Origin: Bacillota bacterium
Lineage (GTDB): Bacteria; Bacillota; Clostridia; Peptostreptococcales; Anaerovoracaceae
Direction: 5' to 3'
DNA length: 64,000 nt
Assembly: GCA_017557505.1 (NCBI GenBank)
Contig: JAFYYP010000007.1
Span: 62,001 to 126,000 of the forward strand
Part shown: positions 27,466-36,219 of the stretch, in pieces
How positions within the stretch are numbered: position 1 is the stretch's first letter
Layout of the letters: every line of letters begins with the position of its first letter
Notes under the pieces: model-generated
The model's database searches: none
What the model was told of the DNA's origin: nothing
What the model saw: only the letters and a program-made list of their open reading frames with translations
Made by a program: the position numbers and the translations under genes

Positions 27466-28351
27466 TAAGAAAAAATCATTTTTCGGCCGCATGACCGAGA
27501 AGCTCGAGGACGTGCTCCTGATGCGTCCCGAGCCCGACGAAGAGATGCTGGAAGAGCTGGAAGACGTCCTGATCTCCTCCGACATCGGCATGGACACGAC
27601 GATGCGCATCATCGAATCCCTGCGCGACGCTATCCGTCACAACAGGCTGTATAATGCGGACGACGTGCGCGCGCAGATCAAGGAGATCGTTGGCGAAATG
27701 CTCGACAAGGGAGACCGCCTGCAGCTGAGCGGAGAGACGCCTCTGTTCATCATGATGATCGGGGTGAACGGCGTGGGCAAGACCACGTCCATCGCGAAGC
27801 TCGCGCATATGCTGAAGAACGAAGGCAAGTCCGTGCTGCTCGTTGCTGCGGATACGTTCCGTGCGGCGGCGGCAGAACAGCTGAGCATCTGGGCCGAACG
27901 GGTGGACGTGCCCATCATCAAGCACAGGGAAGGCGCCGATCCGTCGGCCGTCATCTACGACGGCTGCAACGCGGCGAAAGCCAGAGGCATCGACGTCGTC
28001 ATCTGCGATACGGCAGGGCGTCTGCAGAACAAGAAGAACCTGATGGCGGAGCTCGCGAAGATGAACAAGGTCATCGACCGCGAGTTCGAAGGGGCTGCCA
28101 GAGAGACGCTGCTGGTCGTCGACGCGACGACGGGCAAGAACGCAGTCTCGCAGGCAAAGGAATTCAACGAAGTCGCCGAGCTGACCGGCATCATCCTCAC
28201 GAAGCTGGACGGCACAGCAAAGGGCGGTATCGTCGTTACGATCGCGGACGAGTTCGACTTGCCCGTGAAGTATATAGGACTGGGCGAGGGGATGGACGAC
28301 CTGGAGCCGTTCGACCCGCGGCAGTTTGCAGAAAGCATTTTCGAGGGGTAA
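27452..28351 (+). CDS. ftsY: Signal recognition particle receptor FtsY
   Basis: GTPase that docks SRP-bound ribosomes at the membrane. 299 residues: helical N domain, then the G domain with GVNGVGKTTSIAKLA, DTAGR and TKLDGTAKGG. It is a short form without the long acidic A domain. Translation appears to begin at TTG 27452, overlapping the smc stop by 14 nt, with AGGAGA 5 nt upstream; no ATG occurs before the conserved N domain. Its usual neighbour ffh is not next door. Confidence 0.97.
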   Translation: MISTSKKKSFFGRMTEKLEDVLLMRPEPDEEMLEELEDVLISSDIGMDTTMRIIESLRDAIRHNRLYNADDVRAQIKEIVGEMLDKGDRLQLSGETPLFIMMIGVNGVGKTTSIAKLAHMLKNEGKSVLLVAADTFRAAAAEQLSIWAERVDVPIIKHREGADPSAVIYDGCNAAKARGIDVVICDTAGRLQNKKNLMAELAKMNKVIDREFEGAARETLLVVDATTGKNAVSQAKEFNEVAELTGIILTKLDGTAKGGIVVTIADEFDLPVKYIGLGEGMDDLEPFDPRQFAESIFEG

Positions 28352-28358
28352 CAAAGGT

Positions 28359-31300
28359 ATGGACGATTATTTAGGCAGACAGCACGAAGACGAAGTGCTG
28401 CAGGCCTTCGACAGAGTCGCCGGAGAGTTCCGTGCCATCACCGAAGAAGCGGAAGGGGAAAGTCCGTTGACAGAGATCGACGGCTCCGCCGGTGTGGCTG
28501 CGGCTTCCTATGCGGCCGAGCAGCCTCTTGTGGGGCGGTCCGCGAGAAACGCGGGCACGCGCAGCAAGAAGACCGCGAAACCGCAGAAGGAAACGAAACC
28601 GGAGACGCGCAAGCCTGCTGAAAAGAAACCGAAAAAGAAGAAAAAGAAGAAGGGCGGAGCCGGAAAGGTCATCCTCGGCATCCTGCTGTTCCTGCTGTTC
28701 GCGGGAGTCGTAGCCGCAGGCGTCGCAGGGTATTACGTCATGGGCATCATCAAAGAAGCGCCCGAGATCAACCCGGATAACCTGTACGACCTCCTTTCGG
28801 AGAACTCAGTCGTGTACGATGCGGACGGCAACATCCTGGACAACCTGTATTCAGGCGATTCGCTGCGGTCCAATCTGGAGTACAGCGACATTCCGAAGGA
28901 TCTGATCAACGCGTTCGTGTCCATCGAGGACAAGACGTTCTGGGACCACCACGGATTCAATGTCGTACGTATCATCGGCGCCATCCGCGACGCCCTGAAG
29001 TACGATACGAAGATCTCCGGTACGTCCACGATCACGCAGCAGCTGGCCAGAAACCTGTATCTGCCGGACGTCAAGAGCGTGCGTTCGATGAACCGTAAGA
29101 TCATCGAGGCGTACTATACGATGATCATCGAGAAGAACCTGACGAAAGAGCAGATCATCGAAGCCTATATGAACACGATCAATCTGGGCTTCAATTCCAG
29201 CGGCGTTCAGGCGGCCGCGCAGGCATACTTCTCCAAGGATGCCCAGGATCTCGACCTGATCGAATGCGCCTGCCTTGCAACGCTGCCGCAGCTGCCGAGC
29301 GCCTATGCGCCGATCAAGCGCATCGCGACGGCGGACGTGGACGATCCGGACGCGCTGGATATCATCGAACGCAGCGACGAATACATCACGTATTACAACG
29401 ACGCCTGCGTCGACCGTATGAAGCTCGTCCTGCGCGCCATGCACGAACAGGGCTATATCAACGATCTGCAGTACGAAACGATCGATCCCGCGTCGCTGCG
29501 CGAGCATATCAACCCGGGCAGCAACGCCATGGCGGATGCCGGAGTCACGTCGTACTTCACCGACTGCGCCGTGCAGCAGGTCCGTGAAGACCTGATGCGC
29601 GAACTCAGCCTGTCCGAAGACGAAGCCGACCGCATGCTTTATAACGGCGGTCTGTGCATCAACACGACCATGAACCGCGAGATCCAGGAGATCATGGAAG
29701 CGGTCTGGGCCGACAATTCCGGCTGGCCTACTATCAGCGGCTACCGCACGGACAAGTCCGGCAACATCATCGGAGACAACGGCAAGCTGATGCTTTACAG
29801 CAAGAGCGTCATGTTCGACGACGACGGTGATTTCGTGCTCGAGACTGACGAATTCGAGTGGCAGGGCAACGGCGACCTGAAACTGCTTGCCGATAAACGT
29901 CTGAACTTCTTCAAGACGACCGGCAGCAAAGGCACCGATTACTCCATCGAGTTCAAGAGCATGTACGAGAAGTCCGAAGGCTTGCTGTACAGCATCGAGG
30001 GCGGCAGCTGGGCCATTGCGTCCGAATATAAAACCAGAGACGACAACGGCGACATGATCATCAGCAAGCAGTTCTTTACGGATCACCCCGACGTGATCCA
30101 CAAGCTCGAGGACGGCCGTCTGTACATCACGTCCGATTACTTCTCGCTCAGAAAACCGACGATACAGCCGCAGTCCGCGATGGTCATCATGGACCACAGA
30201 ACGGGCTACGTGCTCGGCATGATCGGCGGCAGAAACGTGGAAGGCAAGCTGCTGTACAACAGAGCGACCGCGCCGCGTCAGCCGGGATCCTCCATCAAGC
30301 CGATCTCCATCTACAGCACCGCGCTGCAGGCGGGCGCCGACGGCAAGGGCGACTTCACGGCCGCCATGCCTCTGGACGACAGACCCGTCGTGCTGGGCGG
30401 CAAGGCCTGGCCGAAGAACTGGTATACCGGCTACTGGGGCATCAAGAACATGCGCTACTGCATCGAGCAGTCCATCAACACGACCGCGGTCCAGTGTTAT
30501 CTGCAGATGGATCCGCAGTGGTGCGTGGACCAGCTGCAGGCCATGGGCATCACGAGCATCGTCGAAAACGGCGCCGTGAACGACATGAACGCTTCCGCGC
30601 TGGCGCTCGGTGGCATGACCAAGGGCATCTCGCCCCTGGAGATGTGCGGTGCTTACGCGACGTTCGGCAACTACGGCGTTTACACCGAGCCGTGCTTCTA
30701 TACGACCGTGACCACGAAGAAGGGCGACATTGTGCTCAATAAGGAGCCAATCACCAGACGGGTCATGAGCGAGGAAGTCGCTTCCATCATGCTCGACATG
30801 CTGCGCACGACCGTAACGAACGGCCTGTCCAGCAACGCGAAGATCGCCTGCCAGCCCTCCGCGGGCAAGACCGGTACGACTTCGGACAACTTCGACCTGT
30901 GGTTCTGCGGGCTTACCCCGCAGCTGACCGGCACAGTCTGGATGGGCAACGACGTGAACATCTCCATGAGGGAGTATTCCGGCATTGCCGCCAAGATGTG
31001 GGCCAAGGTCATGAAGGACGTCGGCGCGATGTATGAACGCGGCGAGTTCGAGATGCGCGGCGACATCGTGCGCGCGACTGTCGACAAGTATTCCGGCAAG
31101 ACCGGCTTCTCCGGCGGAGAAACCGTGTCTGAATACTTCGTCAAAGGAACCGTTCAGGGCGGCGCGGAAGAATTCCATCGCGAATGCATCATCTGTGCGG
31201 AAACGGGTTATCTGGCCACGCCGGACTGCCCGCACACCGCCACGAAGGTCGGCATCGTCCGTCCGGGCGGAAACTCCTGGGAGAAGGTCATCGTCGAGTC

Positions 31301-31766
31301 CGGTCTGCGCTCGCTGAGCGTGAACGCCGAACCTGACGCGAAACTGGATGCGCCGGACTACTACTGCCCGGTGCACAATCCGAACCCCGCGGCTTACCCG
31401 GTCTCTCCGCTGTACAACGGCGAAAGCCCGTACGAATCCGTGGAGCCGGATGAGCCGGACGAACCTGAAGATCCGGAGAATCCGGAGGGTACGGACGAAC
31501 CCGAAGGCCCCGACGTGACGCAGTACGATCCGAACAACCCGGATTACATCCCGGGCATCACGGATCCGTCGCAGTACAAACCGCCTGAGACGACGCCGAC
31601 AGAGCCTGAACCTGCGGAACCTGAACCGACCGAACCGCAGCAGCCCTCCGAAGGAGGCGAAACCGGCGGTGAAGCCGGAGGCGAGAGCGGCGGAGAGACC
31701 GGAGGCGAACCTTCCGCAGGAGGCGAGGACTCCGGCACGGAAACGCCGGAGAGCGGAGGCGAATAG
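28359..31766 (+). CDS. Class A penicillin-binding protein (PBP1A type)
   Basis: Bifunctional peptidoglycan glycosyltransferase and transpeptidase. 1135 residues from ATG 28359: a cytoplasmic N-terminus ending in a Lys-rich stretch (80-98), one membrane helix (about 102-128), the GT51 domain with the catalytic Glu in EDKTFWDHHG and GTSTITQQLARNLYL, then the transpeptidase with SSIK (active Ser in PGSSIKP), SIN and KTGTT. The final 110 residues are a low-complexity extracellular tail rich in Pro, Glu, Asp then Gly. The middle of the protein carries an insertion relative to short PBPs (about 480-600). It follows ftsY by 7 nt. Confidence 0.96.
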   Translation: MDDYLGRQHEDEVLQAFDRVAGEFRAITEEAEGESPLTEIDGSAGVAAASYAAEQPLVGRSARNAGTRSKKTAKPQKETKPETRKPAEKKPKKKKKKKGGAGKVILGILLFLLFAGVVAAGVAGYYVMGIIKEAPEINPDNLYDLLSENSVVYDADGNILDNLYSGDSLRSNLEYSDIPKDLINAFVSIEDKTFWDHHGFNVVRIIGAIRDALKYDTKISGTSTITQQLARNLYLPDVKSVRSMNRKIIEAYYTMIIEKNLTKEQIIEAYMNTINLGFNSSGVQAAAQAYFSKDAQDLDLIECACLATLPQLPSAYAPIKRIATADVDDPDALDIIERSDEYITYYNDACVDRMKLVLRAMHEQGYINDLQYETIDPASLREHINPGSNAMADAGVTSYFTDCAVQQVREDLMRELSLSEDEADRMLYNGGLCINTTMNREIQEIMEAVWADNSGWPTISGYRTDKSGNIIGDNGKLMLYSKSVMFDDDGDFVLETDEFEWQGNGDLKLLADKRLNFFKTTGSKGTDYSIEFKSMYEKSEGLLYSIEGGSWAIASEYKTRDDNGDMIISKQFFTDHPDVIHKLEDGRLYITSDYFSLRKPTIQPQSAMVIMDHRTGYVLGMIGGRNVEGKLLYNRATAPRQPGSSIKPISIYSTALQAGADGKGDFTAAMPLDDRPVVLGGKAWPKNWYTGYWGIKNMRYCIEQSINTTAVQCYLQMDPQWCVDQLQAMGITSIVENGAVNDMNASALALGGMTKGISPLEMCGAYATFGNYGVYTEPCFYTTVTTKKGDIVLNKEPITRRVMSEEVASIMLDMLRTTVTNGLSSNAKIACQPSAGKTGTTSDNFDLWFCGLTPQLTGTVWMGNDVNISMREYSGIAAKMWAKVMKDVGAMYERGEFEMRGDIVRATVDKYSGKTGFSGGETVSEYFVKGTVQGGAEEFHRECIICAETGYLATPDCPHTATKVGIVRPGGNSWEKVIVESGLRSLSVNAEPDAKLDAPDYYCPVHNPNPAAYPVSPLYNGESPYESVEPDEPDEPEDPENPEGTDEPEGPDVTQYDPNNPDYIPGITDPSQYKPPETTPTEPEPAEPEPTEPQQPSEGGETGGEAGGESGGETGGEPSAGGEDSGTETPESGGE
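31438..31763 (+). repeat. Low-complexity Pro/Glu and Gly/Glu repeat tail of the PBP
   Basis: In-frame imperfect repeats encode EPDEP/EDPE/EPEG units, then TEPEP/AEPEP, then GGE-type units (GGETGGEAGGESGGETGGEP). Such tails extend through or interact with the cell wall and often vary in length between strains. This is a coding repeat, not an intergenic one. Confidence 0.8.
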
Positions 31767-31774
31767 TCTACTGA

Positions 31775-31804
31775 TTGACAAATATTGCCAATCGATGCTA
31801 TAAT
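31775..31804 (+). promoter_or_regulatory. Sigma-A promoter of the comEC operon
   Basis: Consensus -35 TTGACA (31775-31780) and consensus -10 TATAAT (31799-31804) with an 18-nt spacer, in the gap between the PBP stop and the comEC start. Confidence 0.88.
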
Positions 31805-31831
31805 GCCTGCGGCTGCGGGCGCGGGACGCCC

Positions 31832-34231
31832 ATGCGCAGACCTCTGACGGCCCTGGCGTTTTCCCAGGCAGCCGGCATCGTTGCGGCATATTATCTGAAC
31901 ATTCGAACAATGCACCTGTGCTTGCTTTGCATGGGTGCTTGTTTTGTTTTTGCGTTTGTGCAGAGGAAACTGCGGGTGCTGCGAAGCGAAGACGGCCGCA
32001 AAGCCTGCAGCCTTGCGCTTTTCTGTCTGTTCGCCTTTTTGCTCGGCGGTCTGCGGATGGTACAGTGTTCAGCAAAAGAAAGCGCGGTTTTGAAAGAAAG
32101 CGCAGCGTCCGGTCTGGAGGTCGTTTCGTTCGAAGGCCAGGTGCGGACCGTGTCGTTCCGCGGAAACCGCTGGGATCTGACGGTCGACACGGACAACGAG
32201 AGGCTCCTCGTCCGGCTGGACGCAGGCGAGGAGGACAGGGCGGCGGTCTGCGATCTGGCAGGGCGGGTCTGCCGGTTCACGGGCTCCGTACGCGCACCGG
32301 ACGGCAGGCGCAACTTCGGCTGTTTCGATTACTCGCTGTATCTGAAGGGCCGGAATATCCGCTGTCTGTGCGAAGTGTCGCGCTACCGGGCGGAACCGGG
32401 AGAAGTGCGCTCGCTTTTTCTGCATGTTCTGACGGTGTGCAAGGGTCGCTTTCTCGACGGGATCGCCCCGTTCATGGACCGGGAGAGTTTTTCCCTGCTG
32501 GCGGGACTGATGTTCGGTGAGAAGGGTTATCTGGACGAAGAGGTGTATACGTCGTTCCAACGCAACGGAATCGCGCACGTGCTGGCCGTTTCGGGGCTTC
32601 ACGTCGGACTCGTATATGCCCTGGTGCAGAAACTGCTTTCAGGCCGGAAGAATGGGAAGACGAGCCTGATCACGCTGGCGGCTCTGCTGTGTTACGTCTG
32701 CCTGTCGAACTTTTCGATCTCCGTTCTGCGCGCGGCGTTTATGATCGTTCTGCATCTGGCCTCGTTCCACCTGCGCAGGCGCTACGACCTCGTGAGCGCG
32801 GCATCCCTGGCGGTATTGGTATTTCTTTCGGTCAATCCGTTCCAGCTGTTCGATTCGGGCTTTCAGCTGTCGTATATGGCTGCCTACAGCCTCGGCGTGG
32901 CGCTGCCGCGCATGCAGCTGAAGGCGCTGGAACTGGCGGACCGGTATAAAAAGGGGTGGGTCGACGATGCGGGCAAGGTGCTGCTGCCGTGCGTTGCGGT
33001 GCAGCTGGGCATGACCCCGCTCACGCTGTTCCACTTTCTGCTTTTTTCGCCGGTCAGCCTGCTCTTGAATCCTTTCGCCGTCGCGTTGGCCGGCCTGCTG
33101 CTGCCGGCTGGGCTGGCATTGTTTTTCGTACAGGGTCTGGATATCCCTCTGCTGAGCGCTGCCGCAGCGGGGCCTGCGGACCGGTTCGCCAAACTGCTGC
33201 TCGCGCTCGACCGGGCCGGCAGGACGCTCGGGGGCTCCTATTCCATGCCGGCGCCGCCCATCGGCATGCTGTGCCTGTATTACGCGCTGTTTTTCTACGT
33301 GTTTTCGGAAGGGCGGGCTGTGCTGCTGCGCAAGGGAAAGCAGAAAACGGCAGCGGTGCTGTGCGTCTGCATGCTTTTCGGCAGTTCTGCAGTCCCTGCG
33401 CTGTTCGGCATCGGAGGCATTCTGCCCTGGCAAAGACCGCAAAGAGACCTGGTGTTCGCCGACATGGGGCAGGGCGACTGCATCCACGTCTCCTGCGGCG
33501 GTTTCAACGCGCTGATCGACGGCGGCGGCAGCTCCGTAAAGAACGTGGGCGAGGAGACGCTGCGGCCGTATCTTCTGAAAAACGGTATTTCAGGCCTGGA
33601 ACTCGCCTTAGTGACCCATCCGGACCAGGATCACGCGAAGGGCATACAGGAACTGTCGCAGGTGATGCCGATCGATGCCATCGTTTTTCCATGGGTTTAC
33701 CGTAACGAACCTTCCGTCACAGAAGGGTACCGGGCAAACCGTATCATCTTCGCGGGCAGAGGCGACGAGATCCGCCTGGGAGACGCAGTTTTCCGCGTGA
33801 TGACGCCTTACAAGGATGGACGGGTCACAGCGAGAACGGAGGACAGGAACGATACCTGTATCGCCGGGATGCTGGAATATCAGGGTTTGAAGGTCTTCCT
33901 GGCGGCCGACATGACGGATCAGACGGAACAGTGGCTGTTGGCGGACGGCGCGGATGCGCTGGACGCGGATCTCCTGAAAGTCGCGCATCACGGCAGCCCG
34001 TATTCCAGCCGGGAGGACTTTGTTTCAGCTGTTTCTCCTGCCGTTGCCCTCATCTCCTGCGGCAGGAACAACAGCTACGGACATCCCGGGGAGCGGGTCA
34101 CGGCCATGCTGGAAGGGATGGGTGTGCTCATCTGCCGTACGGACCGCATGGGGGCCATCGGGGTCACGCTGCAGAAAGATGGAAAGCGCAAGATAGTAAA
34201 CGCGGACGGCAGTTTTATGGTATACTTTTAA
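31832..34231 (+). CDS. comEC: DNA internalization-related competence protein ComEC/Rec2
   Basis: Polytopic channel through which single-stranded DNA crosses the membrane in natural transformation. 799 residues: N-terminal membrane helices and the DUF4131 region, the competence domain with the typical NGIAHVLAVSGLHVGLVYAL, and a C-terminal metallo-beta-lactamase-like domain with THPDQDHAKG and VAHHGS. All three parts are intact. I start at ATG 31832; the frame could extend to a TTG at 31775, but that codon is part of the -35 box. The ribosome binding site is weak. No comEA is adjacent. Confidence 0.95.
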   Translation: MRRPLTALAFSQAAGIVAAYYLNIRTMHLCLLCMGACFVFAFVQRKLRVLRSEDGRKACSLALFCLFAFLLGGLRMVQCSAKESAVLKESAASGLEVVSFEGQVRTVSFRGNRWDLTVDTDNERLLVRLDAGEEDRAAVCDLAGRVCRFTGSVRAPDGRRNFGCFDYSLYLKGRNIRCLCEVSRYRAEPGEVRSLFLHVLTVCKGRFLDGIAPFMDRESFSLLAGLMFGEKGYLDEEVYTSFQRNGIAHVLAVSGLHVGLVYALVQKLLSGRKNGKTSLITLAALLCYVCLSNFSISVLRAAFMIVLHLASFHLRRRYDLVSAASLAVLVFLSVNPFQLFDSGFQLSYMAAYSLGVALPRMQLKALELADRYKKGWVDDAGKVLLPCVAVQLGMTPLTLFHFLLFSPVSLLLNPFAVALAGLLLPAGLALFFVQGLDIPLLSAAAAGPADRFAKLLLALDRAGRTLGGSYSMPAPPIGMLCLYYALFFYVFSEGRAVLLRKGKQKTAAVLCVCMLFGSSAVPALFGIGGILPWQRPQRDLVFADMGQGDCIHVSCGGFNALIDGGGSSVKNVGEETLRPYLLKNGISGLELALVTHPDQDHAKGIQELSQVMPIDAIVFPWVYRNEPSVTEGYRANRIIFAGRGDEIRLGDAVFRVMTPYKDGRVTARTEDRNDTCIAGMLEYQGLKVFLAADMTDQTEQWLLADGADALDADLLKVAHHGSPYSSREDFVSAVSPAVALISCGRNNSYGHPGERVTAMLEGMGVLICRTDRMGAIGVTLQKDGKRKIVNADGSFMVYF
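34218..34226 (+). promoter_or_regulatory. Extended -10 element at the end of comEC (holA promoter)
   Basis: TGGTATACT whose hexamer (34221-34226) ends 10 nt before the holA ATG. It lies inside the last codons of comEC. The predicted transcript start leaves a leader of only a few bases. Confidence 0.45.
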
Positions 34232-34236
34232 TATCT

Positions 34237-35310
34237 ATGGCCTACGCTTCGAAACCGAAACCGAATACCGAACATCCGTTCCGCACGATCGTCAAATTGC
34301 TGGACAGCGACATGCTGCCCACAGTTTTGGTATGCCATGGACACGAGGAATTCCTCGTGAACTGGGCTGAAAAGTACGTAAAGGGCAAGCTGATCGAACC
34401 CGCTGCGGAAGTATTGGACTGCAGCGTGTTCTCCGAAGATCTCGACCCCTACAGCATCATTGCAGCCTGCGAGACGCTGCCGGTCCTGTCGAAGCGCAAG
34501 CTGGTCGTCGTCCGCGGCACCGACATCTTTACCCAGCAGCCGAAGGACATGAAGGCCGAAGGCGTTCAGGTGCTGGCGGATTATCTCTCCGGCGTGCCCG
34601 AAACGACGCTGCTGCTGTTCACCGCGGACAAAGTGAACAAGACCAAGGCGCTGTACAAGAACGCGGTCAAGGCAGGCGTCGTCTACGATTTCTGTCCGCT
34701 GGACCGCGGAACGCTCGCCGGTTGGATCGCCAAGCAGCTGCAGGGCCTGGGCAAGAACGCGTCCAGGGACGATATCCTCGCTTACGCGGACCGCTGCGGC
34801 TATCTGGAAAAAGAGTCCGGTTACACGCTGTACAACGTGAAAAACGATATCGCGAAAGCAGCCGCCTTTGCGGACAGCCAGACCGTCACCGCGAGGGATT
34901 TCGAAGTCTGCATGCAGGGCGAGGAAGAGACGGACGCTTTCGCGGTCCTCGACGCTGCGTTTTCCGGGCAGAAGGGCAAAGCGCTCACGATCCTGCATAA
35001 CAGTATCAGCGCCGAACAGCCCAGCAAGCAGGACGGCGTCGTGCTGCGCTTTTTAGGCCTTCTGTGCTCGCAGCTGGAGATCATGGTGGAGGCGCGCGAG
35101 CGGGGCAACCGTGACGGAGATCCTTACGCTGTCGCTGCGGCCATGGGTGCCAATCCCTACCGGATCAAAAAGGCCATGCAGGCGAGCTATAACAAAAACT
35201 ATACCGAGCTGAAGGATTCTCTCGCCGCAGCTTACGAGATCGAAAAGAATTATAAAAGCGGGCAGATCGACGCGTACCTTGCGCTCGAGATGTTCATCGC
35301 CGGATTATAG
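34237..35310 (+). CDS. holA: DNA polymerase III subunit delta
   Basis: Clamp-loader subunit that opens the beta sliding clamp. 357 residues with the family layout: an N-terminal AAA-like domain (VLVCHGHEEFLVNWAEKYV), a central region around YPFCPLD-type sequence with LAGWIAKQLQ, and the helical collar domain at the C-terminus. In many Bacillota holA follows comEC, which supports the call. The start ATG 34237 is 5 nt past comEC and has no ribosome binding site; an upstream in-frame reading lies within comEC. Confidence 0.95.
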   Translation: MAYASKPKPNTEHPFRTIVKLLDSDMLPTVLVCHGHEEFLVNWAEKYVKGKLIEPAAEVLDCSVFSEDLDPYSIIAACETLPVLSKRKLVVVRGTDIFTQQPKDMKAEGVQVLADYLSGVPETTLLLFTADKVNKTKALYKNAVKAGVVYDFCPLDRGTLAGWIAKQLQGLGKNASRDDILAYADRCGYLEKESGYTLYNVKNDIAKAAAFADSQTVTARDFEVCMQGEEETDAFAVLDAAFSGQKGKALTILHNSISAEQPSKQDGVVLRFLGLLCSQLEIMVEARERGNRDGDPYAVAAAMGANPYRIKKAMQASYNKNYTELKDSLAAAYEIEKNYKSGQIDAYLALEMFIAGL

Positions 35311-35313
35311 ATC

Positions 35314-36219
35314 ATGGACAAACAGAAGAAGGCCGACCTCGCGTTGGTCGTCATCACATTTTTCTGGGGCATCGCAAACCTCATCTCCGACTATATGATG
35401 GGGTTCTGGGCTCCCATGCAGCTGAACGCCATCCGTTTCATCGTGGCGTTCATCGTTTCGTATGCGGTGCTGCGCAGACATATGAAGAGCATCAGCCGCG
35501 CGACGCTGCTGGCAAGCGTGCTCGTCGGTTTTCTGCTGTCGGTCATCTACCTGTTCGCGATGTACGGCCTGAAGAACTCTTCGAGCATCACTACGTTCAG
35601 CTTCGTCATCGCCATGCCGGTCATCATCAACCCCATCATCAACCTGATCTTCCGCCGCATCGTGCCGGAAAAGAAGTTCCTGATCAGCCTGGCGCTGTCC
35701 ATGGCAGGCCTGTATCTGATGACCATGAAGGGCGGCGATTTCCATATGGGCAAGGGCGAGGTATTGGCGCTGCTGTCCGCGACCTGCTATTCGATCGACA
35801 TCTGCTTCACGGACGTCATGGTCGCAAGGGACGACGTGGACCCGCGGCAGTTCGGCATGCTGCAGATCGGTTTCGGCGCGGTGTTCATGTCGCTGATCTC
35901 GCTGTTTCTGGACAGGGGCCATACCCTTGTCTGGAGCCCTGCGATCGTCGCGGGTCTGCTGACCCTGGCTGTCGGCTCCACGGCGCTCGCTTTCATCGTC
36001 CAGCCCATCGCGCAGCAGTATACGACGTCGAACCACGTCGGTGTCATCTTTACGCTGGAACCGGTGTTCTCGACGCTGGCTGCCATCATCGTCATCCACG
36101 AGATCGTCTCGGGCAGGGAATATTTCGGGGCTGTGCTCATGATCGCGGCCGTCATCCTCATGAACGTAGACTTTAAGAGAAAGGACAAAACAAATGAAGA
36201 GGATCCCCAGCATCTTTAA
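35314..36219 (+). CDS. EamA family (DMT) transporter
   Basis: 301-residue membrane protein with ten predicted helices and two EamA repeats (roughly 5-140 and 150-290), typical of drug/metabolite exporters. Motifs such as FFWGIANLISDYMMG at the start and GSTALAFIVQPIAQQYTTSNHVGVIFTLEPVF in the second half are characteristic. Substrate is unknown; amino acid or metabolite export is common for this family. It starts 3 nt after holA and overlaps the serine dehydratase gene by 26 nt. Confidence 0.92.
   Translation: MDKQKKADLALVVITFFWGIANLISDYMMGFWAPMQLNAIRFIVAFIVSYAVLRRHMKSISRATLLASVLVGFLLSVIYLFAMYGLKNSSSITTFSFVIAMPVIINPIINLIFRRIVPEKKFLISLALSMAGLYLMTMKGGDFHMGKGEVLALLSATCYSIDICFTDVMVARDDVDPRQFGMLQIGFGAVFMSLISLFLDRGHTLVWSPAIVAGLLTLAVGSTALAFIVQPIAQQYTTSNHVGVIFTLEPVFSTLAAIIVIHEIVSGREYFGAVLMIAAVILMNVDFKRKDKTNEEDPQHL

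Noticed and set aside
31775..31831. TTG start for comEC at 31775
   Set aside because: That TTG is the -35 hexamer of a consensus promoter.
28851..32075. 1074-codon open frame antisense to the PBP and comEC start
   Set aside because: Shadow of the PBP coding frame; no family motif and it crosses a strong plus-strand promoter.
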